Below the pieces are notes generated by a model. It was not told where the DNA came from and ran no database searches. It was given only the letters and a program-made list of their open reading frames with translations. 64,000 nt of DNA. Origin: Akkermansiaceae bacterium (lineage in GTDB: Bacteria; Verrucomicrobiota; Verrucomicrobiia; Verrucomicrobiales; Akkermansiaceae). Shown piece by piece: positions 54,840 to 63,965 of this stretch. A program made the position numbers and the translations under genes. The stretch lies in NCBI GenBank assembly GCA_030725745.1, contig JANRFH010000033.1, positions 1 to 64,000 on the forward strand. Direction: 5' to 3'. The first letter of the stretch is position 1. Each line of letters begins with the position of its first letter.

Positions 54840-55484
54840 TCAGGAATCCCGGTTTGCATCATGATATCGGAGCAGGATCTCGGTGCGCGAGCGGACGTGG
54901 AGTTTCTGATAGATATGTTTCAGGTGTGTCTTCACGGTATTGATAGAGACAAACATTTTATCGGCAATCTCCTTGCCGGAGTATCCTTTGGTCAGGTAGC
55001 CGAGGACTTCGGTCTCGCGTTCGCTGAGTGGGTCGCCTTCCGGCTCAAGCGTGGGGGTGGTTTTTTGGAATGAGGCAACTACCTGGCTTGCGATACGGCT
55101 GCTCATGGGAGCACCTCCTTCGGCGATGTCTGATATGGCGGAGAGAATTTCGGAAGGGCTGGAACGCTTGAGGAGGTAGCCGCTGGCACCAGCCTTGAGT
55201 GCATCGAAGATATTGTCGCTGTTTTCATAAACAGTGAGAATGAGCACGCGGAGGTCAGGGCATAGATCCTTGAGGGCACGTGTGCAGTCGATGCCCGAAC
55301 GGAAGGGGAGGTGGATGTCCATAATGACCACGTCCGGCACATTTTTAGGTAGTCTGCGGATGGCGTCTTCTGCGTTGCTATAGGCACTAACGAATTTGAG
55401 TCCTAGCTCATTTTCGATCAACTTTTGAAGGGTATCACGGAGGTCGTTGTTATCTTCAACGATAGAGATTCGGAGGTCGCTCAT
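54840..55484 (-). CDS. NarL/FixJ-family response regulator
   Basis: 214 aa. Receiver domain: ISIVEDNNDLR (acidic pocket), phospho-acceptor Asp56 in VVIMDIHLP, T in LILTVYEN, and K in YLLKRSS. The LuxR-type helix-turn-helix follows (LSERETEVLGYLTKGYSGKEIADKM, then VSINTVKTHLKHIYQKL). It lies 3 nt downstream of the sensor kinase gene and is surely its partner. By position it is the likely regulator of the surrounding polysaccharide genes. Confidence 0.95.
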   Translation of the reverse strand: MSDLRISIVEDNNDLRDTLQKLIENELGLKFVSAYSNAEDAIRRLPKNVPDVVIMDIHLPFRSGIDCTRALKDLCPDLRVLILTVYENSDNIFDALKAGASGYLLKRSSPSEILSAISDIAEGGAPMSSRIASQVVASFQKTTPTLEPEGDPLSERETEVLGYLTKGYSGKEIADKMFVSINTVKTHLKHIYQKLHVRSRTEILLRYHDANRDS

Positions 55485-55487
55485 GGT

Positions 55488-58400
55488 TCAGTCTGGGTTC
55501 TGGTTAAAATTCATAATCAGGGTCGTGCGGGTGCCTTTGCCAGGCGAGGAGTCTATTGATAATTCCACACCGGCAAGCTGCGCCCGGTTGCGCATGTTTG
55601 CTAGGCCGTTGCCAGTTGCCTCCGATGAGGTATCGAAGCCACGGCCGCGATCTTCGATGACGAGTCGGAAGATTTCATTCTTGTAAGTCATGCGCAGCCA
55701 GACGCGGTCAGTAGACGCGTGCTTTGCTACATTGTGCAGGGCTTCCTTGGCGATGAGGAAGAGGTGGTGGCGGACATCCGACTTCAGCGGGCATGGGGGG
55801 ATTTCTTCTGGGATATCAATTCGGCAGCGGGTCACGGAGTCACGAAAGTATTGCTCCGCGAAATTGCAGATGTAGGTTGCGAGTTGCTCAAGGGTATCGT
55901 TTTTCGGGTTCACTGCCCAGACGATCTGATCAATGAGGCTTACCATTTCCCTAGATTTTCTGGCGATTCTTTGGAGAAGTTCCTTTTCTGTTTTCTCCGA
56001 CCTGAGGGTATTGCCACTGCTCTCACCTAGCCACTGAATCTGGGTGAGATTAGCACCAAGATCGTCGTGCAGTTCTGCGGCGATGCGCGAGCGCTCGGCC
56101 TCCATCGCAGCCTTGTGGCGGAAACGTTGCTGTTCGAGTGAGAGTTCATACTCGATGAATTGCATTTCGCGGACGTGTCTCCGTTTCATTACTCCGGTGA
56201 TGAGCAGATAGGATAAGCCAAGAAATACGATGGAACCCGCAACCCTTACGCTGGTGCGCTGCCAGAACAAAGGAGCCACGTTGAAGGTGACGGTGGCGGG
56301 CTCTATAGACCAGATACCATCATTGTTAGAAGCGCGGACGGAGAAATGATAGTTACCGGGTTCGAGTCCGCCGTATGAAACACTGCGTAGTTTCCCTCCA
56401 TCGACCCACTCGGAGTCCACACCATCTAGTCGCCATTGGAAACGGACTTTCTCAGGTGCAGTGAAACTCAGGCCAGTGAAAAAGAATTCATAGCGGTGGC
56501 GGCCAGGGGGGACTTTGAGGGATGTCTGTTTGCCCTTCGCTTGAACCGCTTGGACGTCCTCTCCATTGACGCGCATTTGCTCGATAACGATGGGTGGAGG
56601 GGTGAGGTTTTGGTGTATCTGTTTCGGGTCTACTACCACAGCGCTAGTAGAGGTGGAGAACCAGAGCTTGCCGTCGCTAGCTTTCCAGCAAGAGGGTTGC
56701 AAGCCACCGGAACACTCTGCGGTGGGCAGTCCATCGGAGTGATCATAGTTTTGAAATAATACAGTTCGTCTGACTCCCGCAGAGCTCATGTCTAGTTCGG
56801 CGGTGGATACCCTGAAGATGCCCTGAAGCGTGCCTCCCCAGAGGTAGCCTTCATCGCCTTCGAGTAATTGGCTGATGGAGTCCGAAGGCAGTCCGTCTTG
56901 TTTTGTATATTGGAATAGCTTGCCTTGTGAAATGTGGAGTAGGCCGGCTCCAACGGTGCCGAGCCAGACGTTGCCATTGGAACCGCAAAGCACGGTATAA
57001 ATTCGTAGGCTGCGTGATATACCGGGCATTGGGACGGTTTCAAACCTCCCGTCCCGGAAAACGACGAGCAAATCGTCCGCCTTTGCGATCCACGGGACGC
57101 CATGTTCGTCAAAAGAAATATCATGGATGTGTCCCGGGTTGAGCCCATCTTTGGGGCCGAACTCGCGGAGATTTTTTCCGTCCCAACGAAAAAGCCCAAA
57201 TTCCCCACCAAACCAGATGCCACCCTCGGGATCCCGGCGGATGACCCGGATAGCCAACCCCGGCGCACGGTAGGAAAAAGGTTGTTTGACCAAGCCGTCG
57301 CGCAGCAGGAAGGCTCCAGATTGCACGGTTCCCAGGCAAACTTCTCCGGGGATTTCTCCGGGCGCGATGGTGACCTCAGAAATAGGGAAACCTTCCCGAA
57401 GAACGGGAAGCGCGACATTGCTAGCAGTGTCATCACGCCACCGAGTGAGGCCATTGGCTCCACCGAGCCACATGTCACCACCTGCATCCTCGCTGATACT
57501 GACGACTCCGGTTCCCGAGCCGGTGGAGCTGGTGTCGATGATTTGAAACCAGCGGGGTTTCAGCCTGACGAGTCCGGCGGCGGTGCCGAGCCAGATGTTT
57601 TTCTCACGATCTTCGAACCAAGTTTCAACCAGATCGCTTGGTAGTCCATTCTCGGTATTGAGCACGTCCAGTGAACCACTCGCCTCAACATGCCAGACAC
57701 CTTTTCCGAAATTTAGGATCCATGCCCCGCCATTCGAGTCGGTTTGGATTTGATGGGAGCGACCCTTGGGTGGGGCGCCAAGGTCAGTGAGCGTGGTAAC
57801 TTTCACAACTTCCTCATTGCGGATTTGCATGAGGTTGTTGCCGGTGAGCATCCACAGGGTGCCATCGGAACTAAGGGCGATCTGGTCGATGTTTTTCCCA
57901 TTCTGGAGATCGGGGAGGTAGCGGGAAACATTGCCTTGTTCACTTTTCCACAATCCGTCGTTGGTGGCGATCCACAACCCGCCTTCCGGGATGGCAAGTA
58001 GTTGGTTGAGCTTCGTTCCGGGAGCGAATGGGTCAGCGGATAAGGGATGAAATTCGCCATTCTCCCATGTGCCAAATTTTTCTCTAACAGTTCTACACCA
58101 GAGGGTGCCATCCTTGTCTTGGCAGAACTGCTGAGCCACCTCAGCGGACTGCGTTGGCGCGTTGTTTTCATTTTCGTAAGTTGCCTCGGTGCCAATACGC
58201 AAAAGCATGCCTGCGGCGGTGGTAAAGCGGTTTTCATCGCCATGGCGACCGATCCACTCGATGGCGCGCTTGTAGTATCCGGGTTTTTTGTCGGTTCTAG
58301 TGGTGAACTCGCCTTCGAAATACGAGACCATCTTCCCATCAATATCACTGATCCAAAGGACGCCAGTATCGTCGAGGAAGAGTTTTGGGATCTCGGGGGA

Positions 58401-58676
58401 GAGGAGAGTGGGGGTGTTGTTCGGGTTGAAATGGTCGAAGCGAATACCGTCAAAGCGGGCGAGCCAGCCGAGTTGTGTAGAAAGCCATAGATAGCCGTCA
58501 GGTGTCTGGGCGATGCTCATGACCCGGCTTTGTGGGAGCCCTTCGTAGGGTGTCCAGACATCGATCAGGTAATTCGAATCCGCCCGGCAGGGTGTAGTAA
58601 GGAAGCTGCAACACAGGGCTAGTATCCCGATAGTCAGCCATGAGCGGCGGTTGGCTTTTTTCGTGGATGATGTCAT
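55488..58676 (-). CDS. Sensor histidine kinase with Reg_prop propeller and Y_Y_Y domain
   Basis: 1062 aa. Signal sequence, then a series of two-component-regulator-propeller repeats (~35-690), each with the W-x-(G/S)-T/D signature (GYLWLSTQLGWLARFDG, LWISDIDGKMV, NVWLGTVGAGLLHI, GYLWGGTLQGIFRV). A Y_Y_Y domain at ~720-810 (VRFQWRLDGVDSEWVDGG, YHFSVRASNNDG) precedes one membrane helix (VAGSIVFLGLSYLLITGV). The kinase is NarX-type: HisKA_3 with His870 in RIAAELHDDLGANLTQ, and HATPase with the N-box EALHNVAKHA and the G-box DRGRGFD / GNGLANMRNRA. This is the sensor layout of Bacteroidetes hybrid regulators, but with a separate response regulator and no receiver fused to it. Confidence 0.93.
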   Translation of the reverse strand: MTSSTKKANRRSWLTIGILALCCSFLTTPCRADSNYLIDVWTPYEGLPQSRVMSIAQTPDGYLWLSTQLGWLARFDGIRFDHFNPNNTPTLLSPEIPKLFLDDTGVLWISDIDGKMVSYFEGEFTTRTDKKPGYYKRAIEWIGRHGDENRFTTAAGMLLRIGTEATYENENNAPTQSAEVAQQFCQDKDGTLWCRTVREKFGTWENGEFHPLSADPFAPGTKLNQLLAIPEGGLWIATNDGLWKSEQGNVSRYLPDLQNGKNIDQIALSSDGTLWMLTGNNLMQIRNEEVVKVTTLTDLGAPPKGRSHQIQTDSNGGAWILNFGKGVWHVEASGSLDVLNTENGLPSDLVETWFEDREKNIWLGTAAGLVRLKPRWFQIIDTSSTGSGTGVVSISEDAGGDMWLGGANGLTRWRDDTASNVALPVLREGFPISEVTIAPGEIPGEVCLGTVQSGAFLLRDGLVKQPFSYRAPGLAIRVIRRDPEGGIWFGGEFGLFRWDGKNLREFGPKDGLNPGHIHDISFDEHGVPWIAKADDLLVVFRDGRFETVPMPGISRSLRIYTVLCGSNGNVWLGTVGAGLLHISQGKLFQYTKQDGLPSDSISQLLEGDEGYLWGGTLQGIFRVSTAELDMSSAGVRRTVLFQNYDHSDGLPTAECSGGLQPSCWKASDGKLWFSTSTSAVVVDPKQIHQNLTPPPIVIEQMRVNGEDVQAVQAKGKQTSLKVPPGRHRYEFFFTGLSFTAPEKVRFQWRLDGVDSEWVDGGKLRSVSYGGLEPGNYHFSVRASNNDGIWSIEPATVTFNVAPLFWQRTSVRVAGSIVFLGLSYLLITGVMKRRHVREMQFIEYELSLEQQRFRHKAAMEAERSRIAAELHDDLGANLTQIQWLGESSGNTLRSEKTEKELLQRIARKSREMVSLIDQIVWAVNPKNDTLEQLATYICNFAEQYFRDSVTRCRIDIPEEIPPCPLKSDVRHHLFLIAKEALHNVAKHASTDRVWLRMTYKNEIFRLVIEDRGRGFDTSSEATGNGLANMRNRAQLAGVELSIDSSPGKGTRTTLIMNFNQNPD

Positions 58677-58846
58677 GTGGGCGCGGCGTTCACAGTAACT
58701 GAGGTAGAGGCCTCTTTATTATGGATCGTGGCCTTTTTGCAGCAATGAGAATTTCGGCCAAGCTGCGAAGACTTCCACTTGCTTGCAGTCAGCCTATTTC
58801 AACACTTTTACATCCAGCTCTTAAAGCGAATCAAATACGCGTAGAC

Positions 58847-60133
58847 TTACTTTACTGACCACTCCGCATCCTGAAGCACTTGCAGGCGTTTGACTTCGTC
58901 TGGACGCTCTGAGGCGAGATTGTTTTTTTCCAATGGATCGGTCTTGAGATCAAACAATTCCAGAGACTTTGGAACGCCGGAAAACGGGCGATCTGGAGTT
59001 GCTGGGCCCGGGATCAGGAGTTTGCTCCAATCGCTGATTACAACTTGGGCGATGAGGCTCTTGGCGGGATCTTTTAGGTCGGCGATGTCGTGGGTGTAGG
59101 CTTCGATGAAAATTGCTTTACGGGCAGTCATGGCTTCGCGATTTAGCAGGTTGAGGCCAGGCATTTTCCCCTGCATCTCGGCTCCAGCGAGTTGGAGGAT
59201 GGTGGGAGCGAAGTCGAGAATCGACGCCAGTGTTTCTTCATCGCGTTTCGGTTCCACCTTGCCGGGCCAGCGAACGAACATCGGCGTGCGTATGCCTAGC
59301 TCGTAGGGGGAGAGTTTCGCTCGGTCATGTTCGTGCGCGTATGCGGCATCCCAGCCATTGTCGGCCAGATAGAGGATGACGGTATTTTCAGAGAGGTTGT
59401 TGTTCGTCAGATAGTCGTCGAGCTCTCCGCAAGTCTGATCGAACCACTCGACCATGGCGTAGTATTTCTCTGCCGCCGGAGTAGGCCCTTTGCCTTGGTA
59501 TTTCTTGAAAATTTCTTCCGGAGGATTATGCGGGGTATGGGGAAGGAACGGCGCGTGCCAGATGAAGAAAGGCTTCTGGGCTTCCTGAGCTTTACCGATA
59601 AAATCGTAGATCGGCTGCATGCCTTCGCGGCCGATGGTCAGTCCTGCATCGCCATGGCGTCCCGCGCTATCGGTCATGCCGTCGCTGAAGCCAACGTCTT
59701 TGTAGGTGGCGTTCCAGAGTTTACCTGTTTGGAAAGTGAGATAGCCAGCGTCGGTGATGGCTTGAGGAAGCAGCGGGGCGTGATCGAGCAGTTGGTTCGC
59801 CAGCGCCGAGCGATTGTTCGTTTTGACGGATAGATCGTTCCCGGTGATGCCATTTTTGTGAGGCGGGAGGCCAGTGAGTAGGCAGGCCAGCGAGGGCGAG
59901 CAAACTGGCATCACGTAACCGCGGGTGTAGAGCAGGCTGTCTGCCGCCATCTGGTCGAGATGGGGAGTCTTGATGGACTCGTGACCCATGAATCCGTAGT
60001 CGGGAAATCCTTGGTCGTCGGAGATGATGAGGATGATGTTTGGCTTTTCCGACTCGGCGGCGTGCAGCAGGCCGAAGCTGAGTGGTATGAGGAAGCTGGA
60101 GATGAGGGATCGGGTGATGAAATGAAATTTCAT
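58847..60133 (-). CDS. Sulfatase-like protein with motif CSPSL
   Basis: 428 aa with signal peptide (ISSFLIPLSFGLLHAAE). ILIISDDQGFPDYGFMG gives the Asp pair, and YLADNGWDAAYAH the later Asp-Asn. The maturation motif is C-S-P-S-L (Cys78), with Leu82 where Arg is required; the codon at 59890-59888 is CTG, one base from CGG. Downstream, ACLLTGLPPHKNGI is normal, so apart from this residue the protein looks like a functional S1 sulfatase. It lies 26 nt after the second GH78 gene on the same strand, a likely rhamnosidase-sulfatase operon. Confidence 0.9.
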   Translation of the reverse strand: MKFHFITRSLISSFLIPLSFGLLHAAESEKPNIILIISDDQGFPDYGFMGHESIKTPHLDQMAADSLLYTRGYVMPVCSPSLACLLTGLPPHKNGITGNDLSVKTNNRSALANQLLDHAPLLPQAITDAGYLTFQTGKLWNATYKDVGFSDGMTDSAGRHGDAGLTIGREGMQPIYDFIGKAQEAQKPFFIWHAPFLPHTPHNPPEEIFKKYQGKGPTPAAEKYYAMVEWFDQTCGELDDYLTNNNLSENTVILYLADNGWDAAYAHEHDRAKLSPYELGIRTPMFVRWPGKVEPKRDEETLASILDFAPTILQLAGAEMQGKMPGLNLLNREAMTARKAIFIEAYTHDIADLKDPAKSLIAQVVISDWSKLLIPGPATPDRPFSGVPKSLELFDLKTDPLEKNNLASERPDEVKRLQVLQDAEWSVK

Positions 60134-60159
60134 GGAGCGGTGGTTTTTTTAGGGGATAC

Positions 60160-62979
60160 TTAGAGAGTGGAAATGAGGGTGTAGGTGCCTGCGCTGAGGG
60201 TGAGGCGCTGAGCTTGACCTTGGGCATCATCGGCATCTCTTGGAAGCTGCGTTTTGTCAGAGGGTGTGAGCTGGGTCATGCGGCCTGGAACCCTCACTTG
60301 AGAGGTGGCACCGGGTGGGATCGTGATGTTCCAGGTGAGGGTGTTGGCTTCGCGTTTCCAAGAGCTTTGGATTTTTCCCATGGGCGAGTCGAAGCTGCAC
60401 TTCACCCAGTCGAGGCCGTCGATGAGTTGGGGCTCGAGCAGGATGGTCTTGAAACCGGGGTTTACGGAATCTGGGCGTATGCCGGCGAGGCCGGAGAAAA
60501 ACCAATGCACGAAGCCAGCCTGGAAGGGGTGGCTCATTGAGCGTGAGTAGACATCTTCGGCGTTGCCCTCTACCGGCCAGACTTCCCAGAAGGTGGTGGC
60601 TCCGCGTTTGGCGAGATAGTTGAGGCTGGGGGAGCTGTCGTTTTGCAGGGCTTTCCATGCGGTTTCCTGATGGCCGTATTCGAGCAATGTTGGCCAGAGG
60701 GCAGGCATGCCGAAGACACCGGTGAGGAAATGGTTGCCTGCGCCTTTGACTTGCTCCGCGAGCTTGGCGGCGGCTTCTGCGCGGTGCTCGGGTGGGAGTA
60801 CTTCCCAGTTTACGGCGATGGCGTTGATCGTCTGGTCAGGAACCATGCTTGCGTCCGGGCCGTAAAATTCACGGGTGAAGGCTTTTCTAATATCCTCGGC
60901 AAGTTTGGTGAAACGTATGGCGTCTTCATTTTTCCCAAGCAGCTCTGCGGTGTCGGCCATGATTTTGGCGCTACGGTAGTAGCAGGCGGTGGAGAGCATG
61001 GGGATGACTTGGCCATAATACTCGCGTGGCTCGGCCATGCTTTTGGCATCGGGTTGCGGTTTGCACCAATCGCCGAGGCCGGAGTGGAGGATACCATCGG
61101 TGGCGCGACCTTCGAGATGGAGAACCCATTGATGCATCGAGTCATAGTTTCGCTCAAGTGGACGGAGGTCGCCGCTGTAGAGATAGACATCCCAGGGGAT
61201 GAAGACGATGGCGGAGCCCCAGTCTGGCGAGGCCTCTCCGATGAAGCGCTTTCCGGGGGCGACCATGGTGGGGATGCCTGCGGCCTTGGGCTTCACCGTC
61301 CGCTCGCCCATTCCTCTACCGAAGACTAGCATATTGGAATCGCGGCTCGCGGTGCTGACGATGTCGCCGGTGTATTTGTTCCAGAGGCTAGCGGCATCGA
61401 AGCGATACATGGAGTAGGGCACGATGAGATGGGCGTCGCCCGTCCATCCACAGCGCTCGCGGATGGGACAATCGGTGGGGACTCCCTGGATGTTACCGAC
61501 GAAGGTGCGGTTCGCCCATTCGAAGGCGCGGTTGAGTGTTTCATCCGAGGATTCGAAAGAACCGGTGACCGGTAGATCGTTATGGACGATGATGCCTTCC
61601 AAGAGGTCTTTGTCGGGTGTTCCCGATTTGAGGGTGCCATCAGTGATGGTGAGCTCGGCGTAGCGGAAGCCATGATAGGTGAAACGCGGCTCCCACGTTT
61701 CCGGGCCATCGCCACGGCAGATGTAGTTATCGGTTTGAATGACTTTGGTATTTACCACTCCACCGGTTTCGAAGTTGAGCGATCCATCGGCTAAAAGATC
61801 TTCGGCGAAACGCACGGTAATACGGGTTCCGGGCGTGGCATCGACACTGAACTTTGCCCACCCGACGAGATTGACTCCGAAATCATAGACCCAAGTGCCC
61901 GGCTTGAGCTCGCGAACGGAGCGAACTTTTTCGATGCCGAGGCGACGGCAGGGCGGCAGATTTTGAGTGATGAGTTTGCCGCCAGGCTGACCGGTTTTTA
62001 CAACGGGCTTCCAGCCTTCTTTTATGAAACCGGTATCTGCCCAGGCTGGATCAGTTAGGCGGGCGTCGTAGTCTTCACCCGCATAGACATTGGATGCGGT
62101 GATGGGGCTGGCTTTGCATTGCCAGGTGAGATCGGTCGGGACGATGGTGACGCTTCCATCGCTGTGGGTGACTTCCAGCTGCGCCTTCACGCGCGGCTGG
62201 CCGTAGCTCATGCCATTGGGTCCCCAGACTCGATCCTGATTGAAAAAGCCATCACCTACCCAGACTCCAAGCACGTTTTCACCTTCATGGACTTGGGCGG
62301 TGACGTCATGTGATACGTAAAAGTTCCGCTGGTCGTAATCGGTTTGAGCAGGTTGCAGGACTTCGTTACCGAGTTTCTCTCCATTGAGCCAACTCTCATG
62401 CCAGCCGAGGCCGCAGACGTAGAGTCGGGCTTTGGAAACGGGCTTGTCGATGTGGAAGGATTTGCGGAACTGCGGAGCCGAGCGTTTGCGTTCGGCGGGT
62501 GCCATGGCGATCCATTCGCCTTTCCAATCGGAAGGTGATTTCAGGCCGGTTTCGAAGTTCGCAGTATCAGACCATGAGCCGAATTTCCCGTTTTGCAAAA
62601 CCGGGCGGACACGCCACCAAATTTCTGAGCGGGAGAGGAAATCGGTGGCGTTGAGCTGGCATCGCGAGCCGTTCTCCAAAGGTAGAAATTCGGACTTCCA
62701 CCAACTGCCATCACCCTTTTCGGCGTCGGCTGCGGATTTCGCAGCGATGACCTCGTAACCGGTAACAGCGACTCCTTTGGTTTCGCCAAGCGGGAACCAC
62801 GAGAGCAGCGGATGGGGATCATCGGTGACCTGCCAGCCCGGAGCACCCTCGATGCGGAGATCGCTTATTGTTTCTGCATGGGCGGATGTGAGGGCAAGGA
62901 ATCCGGCGAGTGCAACAGAGCTTTGGATGGAAATTTTCAAGAGGTTTTTAGGAAAGGGAAACTGGATCATGTTTGGCAT
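60160..62979 (-). CDS. Secreted alpha-L-rhamnosidase (GH78), second type
   Basis: 939 aa with signal peptide (SVALAGFLALTSAHA). Rhamnosidase N-domain (LYVCGLGWHESWLNGEKLG, LQPAQTDYDQRNFYVSHDV), WVYDFGVNLVGWAKF, and the barrel with catalytic stretch PTDCPIRERCGWTGDAH. Compared with the GH78 at 38797 (DCPQRDERMGW), it is one residue shorter in this loop and belongs to the DCPHREK-like subtype. GATTFWEVWPVEG and SHPFQAGFVHWFFSGLAGI are further conserved blocks. Probably specific for a different linkage than the first rhamnosidase (inference). Confidence 0.94.
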   Translation of the reverse strand: MPNMIQFPFPKNLLKISIQSSVALAGFLALTSAHAETISDLRIEGAPGWQVTDDPHPLLSWFPLGETKGVAVTGYEVIAAKSAADAEKGDGSWWKSEFLPLENGSRCQLNATDFLSRSEIWWRVRPVLQNGKFGSWSDTANFETGLKSPSDWKGEWIAMAPAERKRSAPQFRKSFHIDKPVSKARLYVCGLGWHESWLNGEKLGNEVLQPAQTDYDQRNFYVSHDVTAQVHEGENVLGVWVGDGFFNQDRVWGPNGMSYGQPRVKAQLEVTHSDGSVTIVPTDLTWQCKASPITASNVYAGEDYDARLTDPAWADTGFIKEGWKPVVKTGQPGGKLITQNLPPCRRLGIEKVRSVRELKPGTWVYDFGVNLVGWAKFSVDATPGTRITVRFAEDLLADGSLNFETGGVVNTKVIQTDNYICRGDGPETWEPRFTYHGFRYAELTITDGTLKSGTPDKDLLEGIIVHNDLPVTGSFESSDETLNRAFEWANRTFVGNIQGVPTDCPIRERCGWTGDAHLIVPYSMYRFDAASLWNKYTGDIVSTASRDSNMLVFGRGMGERTVKPKAAGIPTMVAPGKRFIGEASPDWGSAIVFIPWDVYLYSGDLRPLERNYDSMHQWVLHLEGRATDGILHSGLGDWCKPQPDAKSMAEPREYYGQVIPMLSTACYYRSAKIMADTAELLGKNEDAIRFTKLAEDIRKAFTREFYGPDASMVPDQTINAIAVNWEVLPPEHRAEAAAKLAEQVKGAGNHFLTGVFGMPALWPTLLEYGHQETAWKALQNDSSPSLNYLAKRGATTFWEVWPVEGNAEDVYSRSMSHPFQAGFVHWFFSGLAGIRPDSVNPGFKTILLEPQLIDGLDWVKCSFDSPMGKIQSSWKREANTLTWNITIPPGATSQVRVPGRMTQLTPSDKTQLPRDADDAQGQAQRLTLSAGTYTLISTL

Positions 62980-63017
62980 GATAGATCGGGCTAGATCGAA
63001 GGTTTTTGGCTGAAGAC

Positions 63018-63046
63018 AAAAAAGCCACCTAGGTAGGTGGCTTTTA
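63018..63046. terminator. Bidirectional terminator between the PEP-CTERM gene and GH78
   Basis: AAAAGCCACCTA (63020-63031) and TAGGTGGCTTTT (63034-63045) form a long stem with T runs on both strands. On the minus strand it terminates the PEP-CTERM gene. Confidence 0.87.
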
Positions 63047-63057
63047 AGATGGTTGAG

Positions 63058-63084
63058 ACGGGTGCTGAGCGATTCAGCACCCGT
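63058..63084. terminator. Second hairpin downstream of the PEP-CTERM gene
   Basis: ACGGGTGCTGA (63058-63068) pairs with TCAGCACCCGT (63074-63084), 5-nt loop. A strong 11-bp stem but no T run on the minus strand. It may protect the 3' end or assist the adjacent terminator. Confidence 0.6.
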
Positions 63085-63098
63085 TTAAATAAATGGAA

Positions 63099-63965
63099 TC
63101 AACGGCGGCGGCGCAGGAGTGCGAGCATGCCGAAGCAGCCGAGCAGGACGGCGCTTGGCTCGGGAATACTTGTAATCGATAGATTGTCGATATACAGGTC
63201 TGAGAAATCGGTAGCAGTAACGGCCGCGTTTGAACCAAGATGCGTTCCGAAGCTGAAATATCTATCAGTTCCCTCGAAATCTATCGCGAAGTCGCTGAGG
63301 ATGGAGGTTGCGCCTGCCGTTACGGAAACAGTAGGACCGCCAATGGCAGTCTCGTTCACGTTTATCAAAAAGGTCACATAGCTGGAATCGAAGCTGGGAG
63401 TGGTTGTGAAATCTTTGCCAGTGCTGAAGACATTGTCGCTGTAGAAACGAGCCAGTTGGTCGTTGGCGTTTCCTACTCCATCGGGACGAAGAAGCATTCC
63501 GAAGTCTGATGCCGTGTTATTGGGACCTGCCTGGCCAGCCGTGTCTCCGAGGGAGAACGACACCCATTGGTCGGTGGAACCAGTCAGTCTTTTGTTATAA
63601 AGCAAATCGAACGAGAAGGAATAATTCGTCCCGGCGAGCATGCTGTAGTTGGTATCCGCACTTAGGAACCCGTTGGATCCACCGGTGGGAACCTGCTCGT
63701 TGTTGCGGAGACGTGCCATGTTGTTGGAGGTGGTGACTCCGTCAGAGTTGGAAACGTGCGCGACGTTGTTGGCGCCGGACATGGTGTAAGTCGTCGTGGT
63801 GCCGGTTTGACGGGCAGGGATGTTCGTATTGATATCGATGGTATTCCCGAGCGTGCCATCACCGAACGAATCGGTAAAGATGGATGCTGCCGAGGCATTC
63901 GGAGCAGACAGGGCGAATGCGGACAGCGTGCAAGCGCAGAGTAGGTTTTTGGATTTTGGTTTCAT
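63099..63965 (-). CDS. PEP-CTERM sorting-domain protein
   Basis: 288 aa. Signal peptide (LCACTLSAFALSAPNASA), a beta-rich central domain of LamG/lectin-like type (SFDLLYNKRLTGSTDQWVSFSLGD, DLYIDNLSITS), and the C-terminal sorting signal: the PEP motif in SIPEPSAVLLG, a short hydrophobic helix (CFGMLALL) and the Arg cluster RRRR. Such proteins are processed by an exosortase and exported to the surface or matrix. Binding partner unknown. Two hairpins follow the gene. The last 35 bp of the window hold its upstream leader. Confidence 0.92.
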   Translation of the reverse strand: MKPKSKNLLCACTLSAFALSAPNASAASIFTDSFGDGTLGNTIDINTNIPARQTGTTTTYTMSGANNVAHVSNSDGVTTSNNMARLRNNEQVPTGGSNGFLSADTNYSMLAGTNYSFSFDLLYNKRLTGSTDQWVSFSLGDTAGQAGPNNTASDFGMLLRPDGVGNANDQLARFYSDNVFSTGKDFTTTPSFDSSYVTFLINVNETAIGGPTVSVTAGATSILSDFAIDFEGTDRYFSFGTHLGSNAAVTATDFSDLYIDNLSITSIPEPSAVLLGCFGMLALLRRRR

